64,000 nt of DNA from assembly GCF_963678635.1 (NCBI RefSeq), contig NC_087065.1, forward strand, positions 71,373,345 through 71,437,344, written 5' to 3'. Both the position numbers and the translations under genes were made by a program. Below the pieces are notes generated by a model. It saw only the letters and a program-made list of their open reading frames with translations. It was not told the origin of the DNA and did no database searches. The stretch comes from Symsagittifera roscoffensis (lineage: Eukaryota > Xenacoelomorpha > Acoela > Convolutidae). This document shows positions 42,089-52,618 of this stretch, one piece after another (the first letter of the stretch is position 1; each line of letters opens with the position of its first letter).

Positions 42089-44573
42089 TTGTTTTGTTGT
42101 GAAAGGTTTCGCCTTCCAACGATTGAAGTTTCGGCTCTAGTTCAACATCATGGCACACTTCTTCCAGGAGTGTCGCAAAGGTATCGCGAATTTCATATTG
42201 GTTTAGGTGAGTGTATCTACCTTTGGGACAGTGTAGAGAGTAGTTCAGTGTGAACGGTTGTCCACATGGGCAGGTATGTGGGGTGTTTGGTGGTTTCCAT
42301 CCATATCTCAGATGTAATCCATCTTCAAACTCTGATTTGTGGTGGGAAAAATTTAATTTTTGAAGATTTGCACGCTGAGCCAATTCGATGCTCCTTTCTG
42401 TGACGCTAGATTTATGTCAGTTTTTTTTCTGATGAGTAATTTTCCAAAATTTTTGCCTTTTTTGAGAGCGTGATGTTCTGTCTCTCAGTTATGATGGTTC
42501 TTTTTGTGAGAGTTTGTTCCGTTTCAGCTATTTCTGAATCACTGTTTTCTAACGGATCCAAAATTGCTTGACCCCACTCATAAATTCTGGAAAAGTCCGT
42601 GTTACTGAGGAAGTCTAATCCTCACATTTTTAACGGTAGTGCAAAAAGGTTGCGATCTTTGTCGGTTATGTGGTTTTTACCAGTAACACTAGGAAGTATT
42701 GCGAATTTCATATTTTGTGGTGATGTTTTAGCTAATTTGGAAAGATTTTCAGTTTAGCTGTCTTTTCAATTTCGCTTTCCATCTATTTATCGCATAATTA
42801 TGGGGTTCCTATAACCGATCCAAAAACACTAAAACCGTCTACCATTGTAATATTTGTGCCTACGAATATTTTTATAGCGCTGTCACGACAGTTTTCTTTT
42901 TCTATGAGTTGACCCTTGCAAGGCTTCAAATTGTATCCGAAAGCCTTTCCAAGCCATCCAGGTTGTCCTTTATTGCGCGGATACTCTTAAAATCACCTGC
43001 AGCGCTTCCATCATCCGTTTTTGGGTGACATTTGGTTTTTGCAGGAGCTCAATCAGTGGGATTATCCCAATTCCGTACAAAGCCATTGCGAGAGGATCAC
43101 TTTGCATTGTGCCTTCGGTAGATGTTAAAACAGTGTTATTGACATTTGGATTTAAGGGATGTTTGTCTGGTTTGGCCAGCGCATGATGTAGTGCCGGACA
43201 AAGGATTTCTATATTTTCTAGAGCAAGTTCTACATTTTCTACGTTTCTGCATCAATAAATAGTATGGCGTCCGTTTCCGGTTTTTCAAACTCGTACCTCA
43301 AGCTGTGGATAGCATATTCGATTCCACACTTCTGGCCTGAGCAGAGTTGGTAAATGTTTCCGAGATTTTTAATGCTGCCAATTATTTTTCTCAGAACTTC
43401 GCCTATACCAATGGGCCGTCCCCCTGGATTTTTGTCCAGAGGTATCAAGCGACACAAGTTCTACGCCGTTAAGTTTTCATGGGGGAGAACTTTACTTGCT
43501 ATTGTATAGGATAGTTTAGCAATTGTTTTGCAAAGCTCAATGGATGTCTGGTTGAAGTGAGTTAATATCCTTCTCCGTTCGCAGGCATCTAGACCTGAGG
43601 GACCGTGGCTTCCGTGCGTTTTTAGGATTGATTTTCGAACTGTCTTGGCGTTTTTTTATTCGAATATAGAGGGTCGGTATGGCATTGTGTCTTCACTTAC
43701 TTCAGTTATATAGTTAGTGTTCGCTGTTTTGGCTTGAGGGTGTTTTTGTTTCAGGATACCAAGGACTATGTTTCCTTCAAAGACTTCGTTTAGGAGAAGT
43801 ACTCCTTTTGTTTTCCTGTCTGAAAGGCAGCCAATGGCTGCAGATTTTTTCCCGGTACTCATTAGTTTTTTTGAATTGCTTAATTTCCTCGTTTACTTTG
43901 GACTTCTTCTGTTTTGGATGTCTAATTTGGAGAGCTTTCGCATCAGTGAAAAGTTCGTCTAATAGGCCTTGCTTCCATAAAATTATGCGGCAGCCTAGTG
44001 TTTTAGAATTTGATCCGTTTGTTTCTGATATTGTTTTGGGGAGCAGCAGATGTGGGAAAATCATTGCTGCTTTCATTGCAACGATAGAATTTGGTTTTTC
44101 TTCTACTAATGACAACAGCTGCTGGTTCAGTCATTCTATGAATTGGAAACCGCGCTTGTTCTTGCTTAGAATAATGAAGCGCGGTTTCCAGTTAACGAAA
44201 TTTTTATACATGTCCTTTATTTTAATGTCAAGTTCTTGGTCGATAAGTTTCCAGGGGTCGGAGGGGGCTATAGTGATTGCTGGGGCGATGGATAAGATTG
44301 TGTTGCGTTGAGCAGTACGTTTGTTTCAGTTGTTACCGGTGATGTTTCTTTTTGAGTTGTGATGGGGGCTGTGCTTGTTGCTCTGTTGGTGGAGTTGGGC
44401 TCTTTTGCAAAGTTCTCGGGGTTGCATTGTATGCAGGAGGACCCATCGTAATAAAATTTGCTGCTCTGTAGCCCGTTACATGAGACTTGGATGTAAGCTT
44501 TGCAAATGACACACCATATGCCTCCTTTTTGGAGGTGACGTTTGCAAATATGGCAGTGCATTTGATCGGCCAT
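42089..44573 (-). pseudogene. Decayed non-LTR retrotransposon ORF2: PHD-like finger, RT, C-terminal CCHC-like region
   Basis: Minus-strand fragments in order. 44573-44268 is a Cys-rich finger (CHICKRHLQKGGIWCVICKA ... CIQC) resembling a PHD/zinc ribbon. 44115-43656 is the pre-RT region (ILWKQGLLDELFTDA, SAAIGCLSDRKTKGVLLLN, ILKQKHPQA). 43457-43239 is RT (LIPLDKNPGGRPIGIGEVLR, then LCSGQKCG, then DAILFIDA). About 43170-43060 carries the TSTEGTMQSDPLAMALYGIG motif in another frame. 42383-42089 is the tail (LRYGWKPP, CPCGQPFTLNYSLHCPKGRY, REIRD-like, VCHDVELEPKLQ). I know this architecture from a LINE-like group of aquatic and other invertebrates whose tail usually leads into a restriction-like endonuclease. 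Here the LTR of element 2 begins before that domain. Multiple frameshifts and stops show it is dead. Confidence 0.8.
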
Positions 44574-44617
44574 AGTTTGGGAGCAAAGAGGGTAAATTTA
44601 TGGTGAATATATACAAG

Positions 44618-45139
44618 TTAGCTGAGCGAGCAATAAACTGAAAATTTTATTACCATAAAAGAAAAAAGAATATCATCTTTACAAAACATATTAGCACTAA
44701 AATTAACGTTTAGATTGAGGGAAATAATTCGGATTCTTGACAGGTAAAATGTATTAATAGGGCGAAACAAAGAGTTATTTAGAGCACCAAGTTTTCTGTT
44801 TATGAAGTGATTATTTGCAGAGAGGATGGTTTTGGGGATAATTACCATATTTGGGTCAAACTTAAAAACTATCAAGTTTATTGAAAATCTCCAATCATTA
44901 GCAAAGTCTGAAACCGTAGATGATTTATCATAAAATCCGGCTACTATAGTAACACAGTTCACTTTCTGTGTGGGGTAACGCAAGACAGTAGCGGCAAGGT
45001 CGGCTAGCTTTGCACCTCTGTACGAGTGAACCGTGGCTCCGACATCTTTGGAGCTGCAGTATTTGGTCCTTGAGGTTCCTATTACCAGTTTCCTGCTCCA
45101 CTTGGGTAGCCACTTCGGCCTGTACTTCGGCACGGACAT
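44618..45139 (-). pseudogene. Decayed SGNH-hydrolase-like ORF1 of the non-LTR element
   Basis: On the minus strand the frame has KLVIGTSRTKYCSS, then GATVHSYRGAKLADLAATVL, then VTIVAGFYD and later a conserved NNHFINRKLGALNNSLF. This is the SGNH layout (GDS, Gly block, G-x-N-D), but GDS reads GTS and GxND reads GFYD, so catalytic positions are changed. It lies just upstream of the PHD-RT ORF in the same direction, as an ORF1 esterase domain would. The far end after about residue 125 is probably non-coding read-through. Confidence 0.6.
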
Positions 45140-45140
45140 T

Positions 45141-48100
45141 CACTAAACAGGGTACAAAAGAGGCAAAACCAGAGAAGGAACAGATTGTAAAATGGATTGT
45201 AGGAAAATGGTTTTAAAAAACAAATAACAAAAAAGAAATGAAAGCGATTACAACCTGGTTTTTTACGAGTGGAGGTTCCGGCGGGGATGTCCGGGTAGAG
45301 GGGAGTATCTCGGCTTGACGAGCTTATCTCTAAAATCCCATACCGAGCCTTCTTCTTACAAGCGTACCATCATGAGCCTATACCAACGGCTCAAACTACA
45401 AAAAATCAGGTTGGTACTTTTATCTCTTGGTTTTGATACCATCCACAGCTCACTCTCCTGATCTTGTCGACATTAAGTGTTTTATCTGGAAAATCAATCT
45501 ATTCCGATGCATCTTGAGTTTCAAAAAAGTGCTGTAAGTGACGATGACGTCTCTTGCCAGCTGGAAGTACTTTCTTTTTGTCAACTTTGGTTCTTCTCAC
45601 TGTACGTTTAAAAAATCGTATAGTTTTATGTATCTGGCTATTTTAGTTAAATTTCCTTTCTCGCAAATCACCTTTTACGCTACCAGACCATTGAACTACA
45701 GTTCATTACTCCGCGTTTGACATATCCCAGCATTCAACGCATTACCAATTCAAGCATCTCTCACCATCCTCATCTTTTGAGCTATAGATACTTTTTTTCA
45801 TTGCGCTCGGGACACATATTTTTACAATTGTGTAATTTTTACGTGTACTTCATTCTCGGTGTAAAAAGTATCAGTCAAAACTACTGAAAGTTTTTTGCAT
45901 GAGGACGTACGATTTTCCTGAAAAGTGGGTGTTTATTTGTAACAAAAAGAAAAAATTGTCCAGTCTGTTTGAAAAAAAAATCAATCGCGTTAAAACTGCC
46001 AGATAAAAAATAGAAAAAACAGAAAAAAAATAGAAAAAATAAATTGACCATCAAAAATAAAGACGAGATCAGCTTTTTTACTTGGTAGCCCATTTGACCA
46101 TTTGAAAACAAAACAATTGATTAGCTAAGAAATTCTTTGAGAAAACAAAAGTTGATGCAATGAGAGCATATTCTCTCATAACGTAAAAACTTTTAACACC
46201 AATGTCGCACTCAAAGAAGCTAGTGAAATGGCTATAAGTTTTAGTATGATCGAGCTAAATCTCCTGAATTTTCTCGCCAAGTATGTGAAAAATTAAAACT
46301 TTTGATTGTGAGTAAGATACAGTTAATATGCATTGGTTTGTAGAGTGGACAGAAAACGGTTTAGCAACGGGCGCTTCCCATGCAGTAACCAACGTAGAAG
46401 AAAATTGTTAAAATAAAACCTGCCCTGAATCTCAAAAAACGTAACAGAGCGAAGTTAGGGGATAAAAGGCGAACCTGTATGAATTTTTACCAAACATTTC
46501 TGAAACAATCTGGTGTTGCAGGTTAAGGATGAAACAAATTGAAACGGATCAAGGCCAGCCAAATGGTTGGTGAAGTTTTTCTAAATTATATGGCAAATAT
46601 AGTTATAACGAGGAGGTAGCGATCCTGGGGTAGGCCTCGCGGCGGCTAAAAAAAATTGAATCAAAACTTGAATATTTAAGAAACGGAGGATAACAGTCAT
46701 TTGGTGCTCATTTTAGTTGCTGCGTCTTTTTGCAGTAAGAACGACGAAACGTTATTGAGAAAATCGGAAACAAAGGACAGAAACTCAAAGTTCGAAAAAA
46801 TGGTTGTATATGAAAGTATCTGAAATTTTAACAAAATCATTGAAAATAAGTAAAATTCAGTTTTTCCGCCATCAAACGAAAGAAACGAGAAAAGTTCAAA
46901 AGACTCAGCTCCCCTTGTAAAAAAGCATTTTAGGGCAGTCTATCGCGTGCACTAATTAAGAAAATCCCCTGCACAAATAGTTTTTTTTACTAGATTAAAA
47001 AAAAGAAGCTTGCCATCCCTCATAACTTTTTAGCACGTGAATTTAAGACCAGACTTGTTTAATTTTTATGTAGTTAAAGTAACTCCACATATGTTAGCAG
47101 AGCGATCAACGTGCCTTATTTAGCCGAGAGGACTGATGAAAATTGCAAAAATTACTCTCCATTAAGTCTGCTTTGCAAAAACTGATACGGAGGTTGGCGG
47201 AACTGCTGAGCTGAAGTCAGAGACTAAAGAACAAACGGGCAACACATTTAAGCTACTTAAACTAAGGCCATGCTTTGTTGGAGAAATGAAGAGAGTCAAC
47301 ACGCGTGAAGAGTCAACACGCGTGGAGAAAGTAGATAAGTAACCATTAAATGGTAGTCCAAGTACTTACTTAAATAATTGTCATTTCTGAATCAAAAATA
47401 AAATCGAAACCAAAAACCTTAACAGAAAAAAAAATAAAAGTATCTCAAAATACTGAAAGGAATTAATTTTAAACTAATTTCATTTGCAATTACAGTTGTA
47501 TGATTTTGATTGGTAAAAACATTTAAGTATGTTTTATACCAGGTTTTTCACTTTTTCTTTGATCATTTTTTTGGAAACATCTTTGAAAAAAAATCTGATC
47601 CTGATGATGCACAAAAATTGCACAAATGTAACACCAGCAATATAATTTTCTTATCAAAAACATTTAATTGGCAGTAGACTTCCTAACGGACTTTTTTATG
47701 AACAGTGATTCAATTTATTCAACCATTGGCTACAATTCAAACAATCAAAAATTGAGTTGAATACTTCGCTCACAATTCAATCAATAATCACTCCAATTTA
47801 ATAATTTTGCTCAAAAAAGTGGCCAGTTTTTTATTTTATTACATTTGGGTCATGGTACAAAAGAGACTTCATTTTATAAAATAACGTTAAACTCTACTTG
47901 AGTGAATAAAAAAATGGAAGGGTGAAGAAAATTGGAGCTTTATTTTTATAAAAGTACAACTACAGGTAAAAATAATTCGTTTTCGCGTCAACTGAATTTT
48001 TTGAGAAAAAAACTTTCTATTTAAAAAAGCAGAACTTAGCAATGAAACTGCAACAGAAAAACTTTGGAATTATCGAGCTACATATCGAAGGAATTGGTGG

Positions 48101-50226
48101 GAAAACTCAAAAAGTATTCGTGAAAATAATAGTTATTCAGACACAAACGTTACTTTGTCCTATTCAGCAAGTCAGGAAGGCTGGGATATTGTCGAGTAAT
48201 AATTCGCGCTAGTGAAAAAAAAAGGTTTGTCAACGAAAATCTAGAATCAGAAAAATTCAGTCGTTGGGCTGTGCTTACATCATATTAAGTTTCAGCTCTC
48301 TAAACATGCCCAAAAATTAATTTAACGACTATTAATTTTGTTTTCAGTATCATTATGATTCTCATCATCAAACTTTGCATTTGGTCTACAACGTACCAGT
48401 ATATAGATAAATGAACGATAAACGAACACACAAAAAAGTAAACTCGTTGCTATCGTAAGCCACTGAGTAAGAACTTGTTATCGTAAGAGCACACTAATAG
48501 TTTACTTTTTGAGAATATAAACAAATTGCATGTTTTCAGCACTTTTGAAAACGTGTTTTTCTTTTTTAGATCATATCCGCCAAGGAAAGTCTCTTTCAAC
48601 CGTCCTCACTATATCATCACCTATCGTAGGAAACCTTTCACATTTTGCGGTTTGCCTCTTTTTCCTTCCTCGCACTGCATTTTTCACGATACCACAACGT
48701 TCAAGTTCAGCTATAATTCTGCGTCTAGCGTCTGACTTATTCTAGCATGTTTCATGATACCACTTCAAACATCCCACACAATCCTCCTTTTGACCTGTAG
48801 GTCGCTATGTATATCTCGCTTTTGACTCTAGGTCCTTTTTTGCGTTCAAGGCACATTTTCATACAATTATTACAAAAAAATCACGAAACAAGCTGTAACT
48901 AGAATCCTGAATTTTGTAGTCGCCGGTGAACTCAAGACGGGCAAGGAAACTTAAAAGTAGTTGAATGTATATAATACAACGGAGGCATTATACTCAAAAT
49001 AACAGAAGCAGCGTCTTTAAGCGTATAAAACGGCGATAGTTTTAACAAAATTCCACAAAAGATGATCCCAAACAACTAACATTTTTTCAAACCAAATAAT
49101 AGCAAGAAAACAAGCTTTATGTTTAACATGTTGTTCAAGTAAGCGTTTACTGATAAGAGCACAAACTACTTTGTGTGACTAAGGCTTTCTTGAAAGTGTT
49201 TCTATCAATTTCAGAACTTTAGGCAAAGTTGTACAACATTTTTTTAAATGAACTTATTATCAATCCAAAAACCAAGAATTTTGTGTTTTCAGCGATCTTA
49301 TAGTTAGCGACACAATCTTCACAGCCAAAAAAAATCTGCTGTTTTATCTTGGTTAAGAACAAATCGCCATTTGTAGCAAAATTAGTCCGGCGAGTCATCA
49401 TGGCAGATAAAATGAGTCGGCGATATTAACGAAAAACTGCCATCGGCATGATCTATATTTGCTGTCGAAACTTTTAAATGTACTTTAAAATCTGATTTGG
49501 TTCGGGAGGCATAAACCGACTCGGGTGTTTTGGTTGTGGTTTTTAAGAAACGCCGGTAGTGGTTGAACGATAATCCCAAAACATTTTTGTTTATGGAGTC
49601 TTCTGCGCCAATATATACTCGAGGTATCGCGACCTAAAAATGCCGTTTTTTGATAAAACTTTTCGAAAAAATCTCAAAAACATTATTTTTGGCCTGTTTC
49701 TTTCAAAAATTTTCCTGCGGCTGAAAATTTGGTTGAATTAAGCTCTTCATAGTGTACGGCAGACTTGAGAAATATTAAATTTGTTTGGCCTAAAAACGTG
49801 GTCGACAAAATTTATGCTTTTTTTTCAAAATCCAAAACCCTACGTTCAAGAAAACATTGGTATCATCTTTTCTTGATTCTAACTATGTCTGGAAACAAAA
49901 GCGTTAGAGCGGTTTCAAAAAATCCACACATTTTTGTGCAATTCGGCCAACGCCCAAGTTGCGCGCAATTTTGCTTATTTTGAAATTTATTTCTTAATTT
50001 GGTTGATTGAAGCTCAATCGTGATGTTGTCGATACTGTTTGTTAAATCTGCATGAATTTCTCAAACTTTATTAACAGATCATCAAATTCAGGGGTGGAAA
50101 AAGAGTAAAAAAAACAAATAATTATAGTTATGGCTTGTTTTCAATTGGCTGAAAATTACTTAAATATGAATATTAAATCAAACTTAATCCGAAATAATTT
50201 AGCTTATTTGGTTTTGTTGGTTGTGA
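45141..50226. other. AT-rich intergenic DNA, no supported gene
   Basis: About 5 kb of A/T-rich sequence. The part at 45200-45480 is more GC-rich and may be the 5' leader of the non-LTR element. Open frames at 48526-48745 have no motif. A direct pair GAAGAGTCAACACGCGTG occurs near 47300-47330. I see no tRNA, promoter or exon with convincing splice signals. Confidence 0.5.
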
Positions 50227-50424
50227 TTACAAAATCTTCGATTTGGAATATTGAATCATCTTCTCAACTCGTTTCAGAGCGGCGCCGATGTCACTGGACT
50301 GAATGTATCTGGCTACTCTGATGAATAGTTTTACAATCAAGTGGGTTAATTTGGCAGCTACCAGACCAGCAAATGATCCCAACAGGTAGTTAATTAGCTT
50401 CAACCTAAACAGAACAGGAGTGGA
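50227..50424 (-). CDS. Possible terminal coding exon, unknown protein
   Basis: On the minus strand TTCTGTTTAG (a plausible acceptor, near 50403) leads into about 58 codons, LKLINYLLGSFAGLVAAKLT then an amphipathic helix with RVARYIQSS and ALKRVEKMI, ending in TAA at 50227. The composition is GC-richer and better balanced than its surroundings. It could equally be a chance frame; no homology is recognised. Confidence 0.25.
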   Translation of the reverse strand, partial: STPVLFRLKLINYLLGSFAGLVAAKLTHLIVKLFIRVARYIQSSDIGAALKRVEKMIQYSKSKIL

Positions 50425-50813
50425 ATTCAACCGCACTCGGAATTTGAAATGGCTGCTTCATCTGTAAACCCAGTGGCGCAAGCAGGCTTTTTTAGATGGG
50501 CGAGACTATTCTCCGAGGTCTTCCAAAAAACTGCAAACACCGTTTTCGGGCACTTTTGGATTGTTTTGATTTAAGAAAAGCATTTAGAGAAATGTCCCCT
50601 TAACTCCGCTACTGACTTCAACACCACAAAGAAACCTGAATTGTGGGGTGACAACTTGTAAAAATGAAAAATATGATGCGAATAGAGTACTTTGAGTGTA
50701 GCCAAGATTCATTCTAAATTAATCATATTACCAAAGAAAAAATGAATTGAAACTTTAATTTGTGTAACTAACAGCATACAATTGCAATCCCGCTTAACAA
50801 ACGTACCCGCATT

Positions 50814-51847
50814 GGAGTTCCATGAAAAAAAATCAATTATAATTGAGTGTCCTTGTCAGTGTCAACAAAAGTGAAAACAAATCGATTATAATGAATTCAA
50901 AATGGATTATAATATTACTATTTTTCGAGGCAACAAAATCCTTTTTCATACATTATATTCAATTTTTTTTTCAATTTTATGGACACTGACAATGAAACCA
51001 AAATATAATCGATTTTTTTTCTCTTTACTGAGATAACGAATTTCAACACACAGAAAGTCTTTTCTACGTTTTAAACTAAAGTTGGTTACGTTGGTTACTT
51101 GTTGTTCAATTTATTTTTTTTCTGACTAACTTTAACATTTTTGTTACTTTTTATGTTACTCAAAAACTGAATTTTGTTCCTCTCAACAATTTTGTTAAAT
51201 TATTAGAAATATTGGTGGGGGGGGGGGGGGGTAAAGTTGGAGGTGGAATAATCCGCCTTCCGTTACCACCCCCCCCCCCTCTTTCCCAGCGTTTGCCCAT
51301 TTACATCAACGCCACCCCCCCCCCCCCCCCAGGGAGTTGGCCTCAGTGAGCGGTGGGTTCAGGTGGGGTGTTGATCTGGTGGGGGAGGGGGTTCAGGTGG
51401 GTAAGGGGGGTTCAGTGGGGGGGGGGGGGAGACGGGTTCAGGTGGGGGAGCAAAGGGGCAAACGTTAGGGTAGGGGGGACTTAACGGAATCTTTTTGCAA
51501 ATTGAGTTTAGGTTTAGAAATGGGTTAGGCCGTACAATCGCTTTGCAAAGTTTCCGCATAACTCACTTGATAATTGCAGAAATTCAAAATTTTACACGAC
51601 GCGCGAAACAAAAATAAAGTTGAAAAAAAACCATTTAAATATGTTTTCCTACTTATTATAAAATCCATTATAATGGATTCCAAATGAATTATAATGCATT
51701 TTATTTTAGCGAAAAAATGGATTTAAATCCATTTTTAGTCCAATTTTGTTGTCTGAGCGTACCATGGGAAACGATTATATTTACAACTTTATAGACCACG
51801 AAAATGCATTATAATTGATTCGTTTTCACTTTTCTTAAATGCGGGTA
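50814..51847. mobile_element. Second fold-back/MITE-like element of the CCCGCAT family
   Basis: The left end reads TACCCGCATTGGAG. The right end, on the opposite strand, reads TACCCGCATTTAAG. Both continue into ATCAATTATAAT-like palindromic motifs, as in the element at 10428-11391. The termini are flanked by TA on both sides, again a possible 2-bp duplication. The interior (about 51213-51470) holds long G and C homopolymers. A proline-rich frame there (51359-51559) is a product of those runs. Non-coding. Confidence 0.6.
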
Positions 51848-52618
51848 AGAACAATTTTACTTGCGCGTTTGTAAGAAATGCATAGTTTATACACAATTGT
51901 TTTTCAGAACTATTACACGGCTGGGGAGGGCATTCTACGGTAGGTCACTCAGGGGGGAGATCGCACGGTTGATTCAGTATTTTTTCGAAAACTTTTTTTG
52001 CCAAATTAGCGCTAAATGAAATATTCAAAATTAGTTTTCTTTATCATTTAATCAAGTTTCTTATCTTAAAAGTCTTTAAGCAAAAAAAAAAATTTGACGA
52101 GAAATTTTTGACGAGAAACCCATACTGAACAGTTTCTTCAACTCTGACGAGAAACACTTAATTCTACTCAAAATATCTGGCCAGTTTTTGTTGGGAACGT
52201 GTACTCGCTTGATATTAGATTAAATCTTTAAAAATTCAAACCAGTTTTTCTGAACACTGGGACGTTTTGAAAATTTTTTAATGTCGTTTGAATCAAGACT
52301 AAAAGGGCTTTAAGGTTATATATTACTCGAACCATTCTGATGATCGATTGATTTGGGAACCTGATTTTGCGGGGAAAACAAAAAAAAACTAAAACACACT
52401 CGAATACAAAGTTCCTCCCCATTTTTCATCAACTCCCCACAAAAACCTTTACATCTAGTTGATCAAAAATGGCGGTGGTAAAAAAGCGCCAAGGGAAGGA
52501 AAACTTTTGAGGGGGTTAGATGATTAAAATCTATTAAACTGGAGATCTGTGGGATAGGGGGGGGGGTGTAAAAAGCATCTCACTGGATATGAAGTAATTT
52601 GTTCTTGTTACGTGTTCC
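51848..52618. other. Intergenic, downstream of the FAR gene
   Basis: No gene seen. AT-rich, with a GGGGGGGGG run at about 52556-52566. It should contain the 3' UTR and poly(A) site of the minus-strand reductase gene, but the exact signal is not obvious. Confidence 0.4.

Noticed and set aside
48526-48745. Two overlapping plus-strand frames of about 70 codons
   Set aside because: Low-complexity, Phe/Ser-rich translations in AT-rich DNA with no recognised family.
51359-51559. Proline-rich frame on the minus strand
   Set aside because: Produced by C/G homopolymer runs in the fold-back element; no independent support.
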